A stretch of 64,000 bases of DNA from Capitella teleta. Lineage: Eukaryota; Annelida; Polychaeta; Capitellidae. Of the stretch, positions 12,690 to 22,204 are shown in pieces; position 1 is the stretch's first letter, and every line of letters begins with the position of its first letter. The notes below the pieces were generated by a model. That model saw only the letters and a list, made by a program, of their open reading frames with translations, was not told where the DNA came from and did not search any database. The position numbers and the translations under genes were made by a program. Location: contig KB298496.1 in the NCBI GenBank assembly GCA_000328365.1, forward strand, positions 132,866-196,865. Direction: 5' to 3'.

Positions 12690-14381
12690 ATGAACCGGAA
12701 ATCAAAGATGATTTGGTTTCTAAGTCAGTTGTGTGCACTGTGTCTCTGTGTTGGAATACAAGCCTCGGAGAAGCCGAACATTGTGATCTTTCTCGTGGAT
12801 GACCTGGGCATAGGGGACATTGGGGCTTTCGGGAACGACACGCTGCGTACACCACACGTGGATTCCATTTGCGAGAATGGTGTGAAGTTGGATCATGATT
12901 TGGCTGCAGCATCGCTGTGTACACCTAGCAGGGCAGCACTGATGACAAGCAGATATGCCATTCGATCAGGAATGGAATCCGTTATTTTATCCTTAATGTC
13001 ACCACAAGGACTCCCTGCTTCTGAATATACACTTCCGCAAATGCTCCAAGAACAAGGCTACGCCACCGCTCTCATAGGTAAATGGCATCTCGGCTGGAAT
13101 CGACAACTAATGGATCATTATTACAGCCCACTCAAACGCGGGTTTGATTTCTTTTTCGGCTTACCATACACTCTCATGAAAGATGTTGGTGGAAAACAAG
13201 AGGTATTCGAGGAAATTGGTGTTCTGGGAAAGCTGTATAAACTTCTTGGTATTTGCCTTGTAACTTCGCTGATTGTTTCAAGACTCATCAACAAGAAAAT
13301 TGGCGTCACCATGGCGCTGATAGTTTTGGTACTGGCAGGGAATTACATATTTAATCTGAAGACTTTCGGTATTTGGAACTCTCTTTTGGTTCGCAATGAT
13401 AGAATCGTTGAAATGCATTTGAATCTGACGAGCATCACGCAGCGATTAATAGGAGAGGGGCAGAGTTTCATCAAATCTCAACACACCGCCGAGAAGCCGG
13501 TTTTCCTGTTCATGTCATGGCTGCATGTTCACTCACACATGCATCCTCAGCCTCCATTCAAAGGCGCCAGCCAGCATGGTCCATACGGTGATGCAGTAGA
13601 GGAAACAGACTGGGCAGTAGGCCAGATCATGGACACACTCAAAGAGTTGCAAATGCTTGACAACACATTGTTCTACTTCAGCTCTGATCACGGAGGAGAT
13701 AAACTTGAACACGATGAAGAGGAAAGGTTGGTCGGCGGGTGGAATGGATTGTTCAGAGGCAGCAAGGGAGACGGCAGTCAGGAAGGAGGGATCAGAGTTC
13801 CCACTTGTGTTCAATGGCCAGCGAAATTACCCAGAAGGACATTGGTATCGGAACCGACGAGTCAGATGGACTTGATGCCAACACTCGCCTCCATTGTTGG
13901 AGGTCGTATGCCCACGGACCGCTACATCGATGGCAAAGATATTCTGCCTCTGCTGACTGGCGACGAATTGCGGACACCTCATGAATTCCTCTTCCACTAC
14001 ACCGGACAAAGAGTATCGGCCATTAGGTACATGCCAGAAGAGAGTAGGGTCGTCTACAAATTGCACTACATTTGGCCACAATGGGAACCAGGAACTGATA
14101 CATGGGCTAGTTTTAGGGATCAAATTTTCGCGACGAATACTCCACTCCCCAAACCCCTTCTTTTCGATGTAGCGAGAGATCCGAGGGAGGAAAGCCCGTT
14201 AGACACGAGCATTGAACCCTATTCCAGCATCATGAAATACATCGAGGAAGCAAAGCTGAAGCACAAACAAAGTTTAATAGGATTACGTCCGGGTTACAAG
14301 GGAAATCCTCTTGAATTTCTCAATTCTCACAGATCAACATTTGTGGAATATGCGGTGCAGAAACTTTCAGATTATTTTTAA
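12690..14381 (+). CDS. Steryl-sulfatase-like arylsulfatase, intronless, 563 aa
   Basis: Hydrolyses sulfate esters; the family relatives (STS, ARSD/E/F) are ER/Golgi or lysosomal enzymes that need formylglycine. An in-frame ATG lies upstream at 12606, but starting at 12690 (MNRKSK) puts a signal peptide first. Seen in the sequence: metal-binding Asp37-Asp38, the CTPSR signature with the formylglycine-precursor Cys at 77, GKWHLG at 130-135, Asp333-His334 in SSDHGG, and GSKGDGSQEGGIRVP near 360. Two hydrophobic helices at about 184-222, between GLPYTLMK and the distal half, are the hallmark of the membrane-associated STS subgroup. Length matches human STS (583). The coding region has no intron, unlike its neighbours, so an old retrocopy is possible, but all catalytic motifs are intact. 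A CGCAG at 12672-12676 could end a 5'UTR intron. Confidence 0.92.
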   Translation: MNRKSKMIWFLSQLCALCLCVGIQASEKPNIVIFLVDDLGIGDIGAFGNDTLRTPHVDSICENGVKLDHDLAAASLCTPSRAALMTSRYAIRSGMESVILSLMSPQGLPASEYTLPQMLQEQGYATALIGKWHLGWNRQLMDHYYSPLKRGFDFFFGLPYTLMKDVGGKQEVFEEIGVLGKLYKLLGICLVTSLIVSRLINKKIGVTMALIVLVLAGNYIFNLKTFGIWNSLLVRNDRIVEMHLNLTSITQRLIGEGQSFIKSQHTAEKPVFLFMSWLHVHSHMHPQPPFKGASQHGPYGDAVEETDWAVGQIMDTLKELQMLDNTLFYFSSDHGGDKLEHDEEERLVGGWNGLFRGSKGDGSQEGGIRVPTCVQWPAKLPRRTLVSEPTSQMDLMPTLASIVGGRMPTDRYIDGKDILPLLTGDELRTPHEFLFHYTGQRVSAIRYMPEESRVVYKLHYIWPQWEPGTDTWASFRDQIFATNTPLPKPLLFDVARDPREESPLDTSIEPYSSIMKYIEEAKLKHKQSLIGLRPGYKGNPLEFLNSHRSTFVEYAVQKLSDYF

Positions 14382-15520
14382 TGATTTAATTAGAAGCTTT
14401 TAGATTTCGAGGGGACCCCGATGTCGATTTCCCCCCGTCCACTATAACTAACGAAATAAGCCTTCGAGATTCTATGCTTCAGATTTAAGTGTCCATCAAT
14501 GGCGATGACGCATCCATCTCCAGAATTAAAAAAAAAACCAACTTAAAACGTAAATTCCTTTCAAATATTGAGTCCTGACTTCTAACCTTCTATTCTCCTC
14601 TCCTACCTCCCAACTCTCTTTCTCTCTTCCTTCTCCTCCCATCTTTTATCATCCATTCTTCTTTTCTATATTATAATTTGACTTGTTTGGCATTCATATT
14701 TATAAACACATTAAGAAAATTACAACTGTAATAGTACACACATGAGGGCCCATACTCCATCTGGGGTCTGCCCTTTTTGGCCAATTTATATTTAATTATC
14801 TGTAAAAGTTATCAAATTTGTATCTACTTATTATTTTCTGGTGCCAATAAACTCCTTTTGACTTTAAGTGTAAAATAAAAATCTCTAAAATTGTGTTCAT
14901 TCTTTATCCTTGATCAAGGGCGTATAACCCGCATTGGACTTGAACTGGGCCAACGCCCCAGCGAAGTAGGGGGCTGGCGCGGGAGTGAAATAGAAATATC
15001 TATAAACAGAAAGTTGAAATTTTACAATAAAAAAAAAAAAAAAAATTATACACTAATATTACAAAATATATGCCAGCTAGTGATATACATATGTTTCAGC
15101 TTAATTAGTATATGCTTAGCCTACTAGTATTCCTTAATTCGATCCTATAATGTTTGTGATCACACAAAGCAAACGGAATGACTGCTTACAACTGTCATTA
15201 CAAATGAGCTAGTCGCGACCCAACCTTAATTACACTTTGAATATCATTATCACCTTGACCACTGACATTTGACCTATAAAATTGTTTCAGGCTCGCAGAA
15301 TCACAAGTTCTATCAATGTGCAGCTAGAATTACACTTCACGGAGTTCGGTGCAGCGGTGGATAAAATAGTGTCCACAGACTAACCCCCCCCCTCCCCCCC
15401 AAAAAAAAAAGAAACACTTGAAAGTGACATAACTTGATGATTTATTTTACATGTATTTTAGTTTTAATTTTCCTAAATAAAGTTCAAACTGGTAGCATGA
15501 ATGTGAAACACCCTGTGATA
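14382..15520. other. 3' flank of the sulfatase gene and gene-free DNA
   Basis: A pyrimidine-rich tract (about 14575-14670) is followed by AATAAA at 14846-14851, the best poly(A) signal for the sulfatase on the plus strand. The ending CAATAAACTCCTTTTGACTTTAA also resembles some LINE tails. A poly(A) run lies at 15029-15045 and a C-rich run near 15385-15400. No other gene seen. Confidence 0.45.
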
Positions 15521-15830
15521 CAGGGGTCGGCATCTGGATTTGGTGCTTGTTTTTAGAAAAAATCCTGGGAGTACGTGCAACCCCCGGACACCCCTATAGC
15601 GGTGGGTTAATTCCCAATTCCCTGGCACACGTCTGTGCCTGCGGTACAGCTTCCCTATATTTTTCTTGTCCTCAATCTTTTAGAAAAACCCGGCCCAGTT
15701 AAAATACCAGAATAAACACTGTGCAGTTAATTAATTAGTTATTATAGTTTATTATCTGTTCTGGTCCCTTGCAATGTGGCTTCATCCTGATCCGGCCCTC
15801 CGGCCGCCCAATATGAGATGCCGACCCCTG
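15521..15830. mobile_element. hAT-type non-autonomous DNA transposon (MITE), 310 bp
   Basis: Perfect 15-bp terminal inverted repeats: CAGGGGTCGGCATCT at 15521-15535 and its complement at 15816-15830. The CAGGGGTCGGCA start is characteristic of hAT elements. The 8-bp flanks CTGTGATA and CTGTAGAA match at five positions, consistent with an aged target duplication. The interior codes for nothing and contains GGCCCTCCGGCCG near its right end, as in many hAT MITEs. Confidence 0.8.
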
Positions 15831-15842
15831 CTGTAGAAGTTC

Positions 15843-16146
15843 TGTTCAGTTCATAATATTATATTCCTTTTGTATCAGGACTTGTCTTCAGATTAGAAAC
15901 GTAGCGATGTGGCGTCAAGGAAGTCCAGCCTTCTCCAGAAGGTCCCTCAGCTGGCTCCACAAGATCCGGACCACGTGGGTATTCGTGATCCGATATTCAT
16001 GACGTCACCACTCTGCTTCACTGGCCGAAAATGGACCTAGGTCCTTCCCGATGGGTTGTGCAATACCGGGGGTACAGTGGGAGGCAAAGTAAGTTGTAAA
16101 GAAATCAAGAGGCGTTGCGAAACCCCGCCATCTTGTACTTGCGCAT
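15843..16146. repeat. 300-bp dispersed repeat, copy 2 (pair with 6514-6816)
   Basis: Same orientation as copy 1, about 96-97 percent identical by eye, with both the CRE core and the YY1-type site retained. It begins 12 bases after the hAT MITE, which does not accompany copy 1, so the two elements moved independently. Confidence 0.85.
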
Positions 16147-17245
16147 ACCTTTACATGTAGTTTATAAACGTTATGAATTAGCCAGTCAAACGTTATGATT
16201 GTTATCTCCATCCGATTGAGATTATTGTAAATGCCCCTGAAACTATGAAACAATCGTCGATGATCTGCTTCCCTGGCTCATAATTTGACATTAAAAAAAA
16301 ACCAAAAAAACATAAAAAACCTAAGGAAACAAGGAAAAATACCCCAAAACAACATAAAACAACAACAATAACGTAAAAGTCTCCACAAACGTTTCCGAAA
16401 CTGAATGCAGCACCAAGAGAGGTGAAGGACATTCGTTCGTCAACCTCGTCTCCTTTGCGGTTTGTTTCTGCGATCATTTCATCATCGTTTACTGGGATCA
16501 ACATGGCTTATTCAACCCCGACATGAATAGATTACTTCAAGGATCCTTTGGGTAAATACTGGTGCAGGTTTTATTCAATTTAATCTTGTAAATGCGTTCA
16601 TGCGACTCAACGAACACGTTTCCATAATACTAATATTTATAATAAAATAATAATTTCCAATATTGGTATTCATGATCATGATATTCATAATGATGATTAT
16701 GATGATGATATTCACTACAGTGAATCAGTCTTACTTGTCTCAGTTTGTGAACTGGGTGACGGTTTCACTGTCATTGTGGTGACCGTGTGAGTGTGGTGAC
16801 AGCTCTTTGGTCTCTAGTCTAATTTAGTAATTATAGTTAGATTAGCTGACTAGCTGACATACTACATTCGCCCAGCCCTAGTCTTTTTTTCATGAGACAA
16901 AACATGGAAATAAATTAAATTGACGCATAATATTCCATGAAATCTGAAAATGTATCACATTGTGTACACAAAGCAGTAGATCATGCAAAGTTGAAGCAAA
17001 ATGCTGACCACACCTCCGACATAGAATGCTCAAGCGCCAACCGCTGCCATGGATTTTAACCTGTAGACTTGATGATCGCAAAGTTTGGTTTCCGCTCATC
17101 TAAAACGCTCAGAATTAATTGTGCATAAATAAACATACAGAAGAGGGCCTGGTTTTATGTTTTCTGTAAATTTAAACACATTAGAGTTGGAATTTTACAT
17201 GGAATAGATGTTGAACAATTGATGAAATATTCTCCTTTGTTGCAG
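16147..17245. other. Upstream region of OPA1; no gene assigned
   Basis: A+T-rich DNA that should contain, or be spliced past to, the first OPA1 exon. I could not find an ATG exon that joins exon 2 at 17246. Dense GATGAT/TTCAT words occur near 16660-16715. Confidence 0.4.
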
Positions 17246-20200
17246 GCCTGTGTGTGAGCGGTGTGTGCTGCGTGTGAGCCAGGGATCACCAAGGTCACGA
17301 TGGGCTCCTCTGTCACTGTCGCTAAGGCTGAAACCGTTCGTGGTTCAGCAGAGGTCAATGACCTTGTACCGTCCTATGCGACCAATCAGACTCACGCCTC
17401 CGATTCCCTGTGCCAACATGAGTAGCATCAGCATGGTGGCCAGACTAGCGCGCAATGTCCTCAAAATTCGCTACCTTGTGCTTGGATCGGCTGTTGGGGG
17501 CGGAGTTACTATGCATAAGGTTTGTGGCATCCAGCTGTTGTATTGTTACAAATGATCAAATATTTATAGACTTTTGAGACGTGGAGAGATAAAATCCCTG
17601 ACATGGAATGGATGAAGGAATACTTACCCGATAACGAACAAATGGACCGAGTGAAAGAAGAATTTAGAAAGATGCAGGAGAAGATGTCCAGCATCAGAGT
17701 GCCCCAGATCACGCTCCCCGGGGGCGGGGTACGTTATCAACACTTTGGTCTCACTTTGTTCTGATCGTCTTGTACACAGTTGTGGAAGAAGGATGATTTG
17801 GAAAAGTCAATTCAGAGTGTGAAAGATTGGCTGAATGAGGTCAACGACACAACAGTATGGGAGGATGGTGAGTCAGATCGGTCATTCGCACACGCTTTCC
17901 GTTGCTTCCTGCTGGCGTTTTCTCACTTGCATTTCCCTCCTCAGGTAAAAAGTTAGGTTATCAACTCCTCGGCGGAACCGTTGCGTCAGGTGTGTAGAAT
18001 TCAAGAGCTGGGCCTCTTTAATCAAGCGGCACAATGATTTATTGACAAAAAATATTATTTTATGGAATCAGATCAAAGTATCTTGCATTCTGCACACATT
18101 TCATGGATATATATCTAGCCAAAATGTATTACCACTTCTTTTTATGTTTTTTTTTCTCTTGTTCAAATTTTATGCAATTATTATTTCTTAGTTGCTGACG
18201 CTGGTTCTATGATCGGGGGTATTGTGCCGATGATGGGCTTTGCAAAATCTGAAGAAAGTCAAGAGAAGGTTGGTCCCTCGTACGTCGGTTTCATGATCAA
18301 ATCTCGTGTTTTGTAGGAATCAAAATCAGAGAAAGACAAAGAGGAAGAGATGCACAGGGAAATGCTCGCAATGCAAGTAATTTGAGAGGAAAGTTGAGTA
18401 GCGCCGTGTGCACCAATTACTTCTTTGGCAGATGAACTATCAGAAAGAAATAGAACATTTAGAAAAAGAGAATCGTGAATTGCGTAAGCAGCTGCTTCTG
18501 AAGAGGCAAAAGAACGGAAAGAAAGTCCGCAAAATGAAGGTGAACGATTCTGCGTCATAAGTGGGTTCTAATCTTGCGTCCAACAGCGATTGTTGATTGA
18601 CATGTACTCGGAAGTCCTTGATGAGCTATCAGAGTACGACTCCAGTTACAACACCCAGGATCATCTTCCACGAGTGGTTGTCGTTGGCGACCAGAGCTCT
18701 GGCAAAACCAGCGTGCTTGAAATGATTGCCAAAGCGAGGATCTTCCCCAGGTACTTCTTGTCATGCCCCTTGCTCTCTCCCATACTAATACTGATCGCTC
18801 GTAATCAGAGGATCAGGGGAAATGATGACTCGTTCTCCTGTCAAGGTCACTTTGAGCGAGGGACCGTATCACATCGCTCAGTTCAAAGACAGCTCTCGCG
18901 AATATGACCTAACAAGGGAGTCTGAGGTAGGCGTTCACTCGACTCATCCCTCAATTTAAATTTTTTTTTATCAGCTGGAAGCCTTGCGCAGAGAGATTGA
19001 AGTACGAATGAAAACCAGCGTCACAAACGGCATGACCGTCAGTGGCGATGTAAGTCTCCTTGCCCCCGCATCTGTCTCCCTGACGTTCATTTTGACATTT
19101 TTTCAGACGATTTCTCTGACGGTGCGCGGCCCAGGCATCCAGAGGATGGTGCTGGTCGACCTACCTGGCATCATCAGCGTACGTTGATTCATGGCGGTTA
19201 TTTTCATCTGATTTGCAACGCATTTTCCTTCAGACCGTGACCACCGGCATGGCTGGCGACACGCGTGATCGCATTCAACACATCTGCAAATCGCACATGG
19301 AGAACCCCAACGCCATCATCCTATGCATTCAAGGTTCGTGTGTTGATTCTCTCGAAGAACAAATTAATGTTTGCAAACAGATGGTTCTCTGGATGCTGAG
19401 CGTAGCAATGTCACTGAGCTGGTCAGCTCCATGGATCCATCAGGCAAGCGAACAATCTTCGTTTTGACCAAAGTAGACTTGGCAGAGAGCCAGCTGTACA
19501 ACCCGGACAGAGTGAGGCATTGCTGCATTACTGTGCTCTCTTAACCACTTATTTGCAGATCAAGAAAATTCTTGAAGGTCGTTTATTCCCGATGAAAGCG
19601 CTTGGATATTTCGCGGTCGTCACAGGTAAAGGAAACTGCAATGACAGCATCCAGTCGATCAAAGATTACGAGGAGCAGTTCTTTCGCACTTCCCGCCTCT
19701 TTAAGTAGGTCACTCAGGGGTCACAGCTCTCTTGTTAAAGGTCATTTACAGGGATGGTGTGATGAAACCTCACCAAATGACCACTCAGAATCTGTCAATG
19801 GCTGTTTCTGGATGCTTCTGGAAAATGGTTCGTGAATCCGTTGAACAACAAGCTGATGCTTTCAAAGGTTTGAACGGCATCATTTCGCTTATTTGCTAAT
19901 TAAAATTCTGGTTAGCCACAAGGTTCAATCTGGAAACTGAATGGAAAAATACAAACCCACGAGTCAGGGAACTCGATCGAGTCAGTTGTTTTGCTGACAT
20001 TGCTTGCTCATTTTATCCCGTAATTATGATTACAGGATGAGCTCTTTGAGAAAGCCAGAGGGGAAATCCTTGATGACATCATCAACCTGAGCCAAGTGAC
20101 TGCCCAGCAGTGGTCAGTATAATGTCCTCTTTCTTGACCATCTCATGATTGAATGATCACCAGGGAAGAGGCTTTTGCGCAGAAGCTGTGGGCCAGTATG

Positions 20201-21588
20201 GCTGACCATGTATTTGAGAACATTTACCTCCCTGCTTCCCAAGCAGCCAATCCGGGGTGAGTTGTGGCTTTCATTTCCGGAGGGAATATTTCAGTTTGTG
20301 TTTCTGCAGGATTTTCAACACGGCTGTGGACATAAAGCTGAAGAAGTGGGCGGACAACGTGCTGCCTCAGAAATGCGTTCAGGTTATTTAATATTCGGAA
20401 GAATTCTTTTTGTAATTTTGTATAATTTTTTTTTTTTTTTTTTTTCACAGGTTGGTTGGGAAACGCTGAGGGATGAATTCTCCAAAATGTTGGAGAATGA
20501 CCGACAGCAGAAGGGTCACGACAGCATCTTTGATGACCTCAAGGTCGCGGTCAAGGACACATCGCTTGATCAGCACAAGTGGGACGCCAAGGCCCAGGAA
20601 AGTCTGAGAGTGATTCAGATGAACATGTTGGACGATCGTTCAGTGCACAATAAGCAACAGTGGGATGATGCGATCAAATTCATGGAGGCTGCCGTCAAAG
20701 AAAGACTCACCGTCAGTGAAGCCAAGATCCATGAGATGGTTGGTCCAGGCACCCAGGAGCAGTGGATGCGATGGAGGTCATTGACCCCTGAGCAGAGGAG
20801 CAGAGGCGCCACCATGCGGGAATTGGAGAAAGTCATCCTTGCTTCTGAGGTAAGCGAAAATATGGTCAGGAGGAACGATACCCTCATGTTTGAACACAGA
20901 AACCGAATCCAGCTCTAAGCAGCGATGAACTGACCACTGTAAGGAAAAATCTCGAAACTCAAAATGTACAAGTCAACAATGAATTTGTGAGTGGAGGGTA
21001 AATTTTTTAACATTCTCGCATGATTCGATGGTTATTTCAAGATCACGGAATCTTGGGAGGCGTTGTATATGAACCACTTCCTCAAAACAGCGCTACGAAG
21101 GTCAACTGAGTGCAAGAAAGGGTTTTATTATTACCAGCAAGGATTTAATGATACAGAGGTCAGTTAGGTTCAGGGTCAAATGAAGAAATGTTGACCTTTC
21201 CTATCCTCAGATGGAGTGCAGTGACGTGGTTTTGTTCTGGCGACTGCATCGGATGCTGGAGGCCACAAGTAACGCCCTCAGACAGCAAGTCACCAACAGC
21301 GAAGGTTCGTCTACTTGGCTGTTGAAAATTTCATCATTTTCATTCGATTTCATAGCGAGACGATTGGAGAGAAATATTAAGAGTGTTTTGGAAGAATATG
21401 CGGAAGATAGTAGTAAATTGAAAACTCTTTTGACTGGAAAAAGGGTCGAATTGGCAGAAGAATTGAGTGAGTGTTTAATTTTTATTCATGCCCGAATAAT
21501 TAAAAATATTTTCCGCCTTCTAGAACGTGTGCGTCAAATCCAAGAATTATTAGAGGAATTTGTCGTGGCGCTGAACAAGGACAAATGA
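17246..21588 (+). CDS. OPA1, mitochondrial inner-membrane dynamin GTPase (first exon not found)
   Basis: Drives inner-membrane fusion and cristae shape. Exons join in phase: 17246-17519, 17570-17728, 17780-17867, 17945-17989, 18192-18268, 18317-18376, 18432-18539, 18587-18750, 18809-18926, 18975-19049, 19107-19178, 19234-19333, 19381-19511, 19559-19704, 19752-19867, 19916-19980, 20036-20112, 20164-20256, 20310-20382, 20451-20849, 20900-20986, 21042-21158, 21211-21304, 21356-21466, 21524-21588. That is about 970 residues (human 960). Order: Arg-rich presequence, membrane segment [14 protein letters not shown], a second glycine-rich hydrophobic stretch (17945-18268), coiled coil, then the GTPase with P-loop [21 protein letters not shown] and TKVD. 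The middle and GED regions align closely with human OPA1 to ALNKDK-stop. Most introns are 47-58 bp. Exon 2 is open to its acceptor, so a short first exon with the start codon lies upstream. Confidence 0.96.
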
Positions 21589-22204
21589 GGCCACATTATC
21601 CGGTGCTAAATTATTTTGCATATTTTGTGCATCAATTATTTTGCAATGGAAACAGTCAATTCATTAGTAAATATGTTTCTCATTCCTACATCAGATTTCT
21701 TATAAAATTTTGTTCTGATTTGCAATGTTGCTGAGTAATGGATCTCTCGGTTCTTCAATGTTATTTTTATTTAAGCTATTTTTTCAGCTTGCTTATTATT
21801 AATGCTCAGCTGGATCACAATAAAATATCTTTTTTTCCTCATTTAGAAAACGATTTTCTGGATCAAAATGTTTATTTCACAAGAGAAAAAAAATCCCAAT
21901 TCTTTTATACAAATTTGATCAAGCCACAGATGAGACATTTATAAAATGAAAACATGTAATATGAATATATGAATATATGCTGAAGACAGAAGTAATATAT
22001 GAACTCTTGCGATGGATCATCTCTGTACATTTTTAGTCGTTAACACCCCTGAGCAAAACAAGAAGCCCTGCTGTGATTTGAGATACCGTGGAATGATGCT
22101 ATTATACATTCAGTATATCCTGAAACGACATAAAATAAGAAAAGAAAAAGAAAAATAATTGGCACAAATAAAATACGAATGAGACTGATCCGCTTGCATT
22201 GATC

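Noticed and set aside
14695-14870. Sequence ending AATAAACTCCTTTTGACTTTAA as a LINE 3' tail
   Set aside because: No reverse-transcriptase sequence precedes it; it serves equally well as the sulfatase 3'UTR end.
16202-16504. Minus-strand 100-codon frame with acidic start and a run of hydrophobics
   Set aside because: The hydrophobic half translates a T/G-rich simple tract; there is no good donor after the plausible first part.
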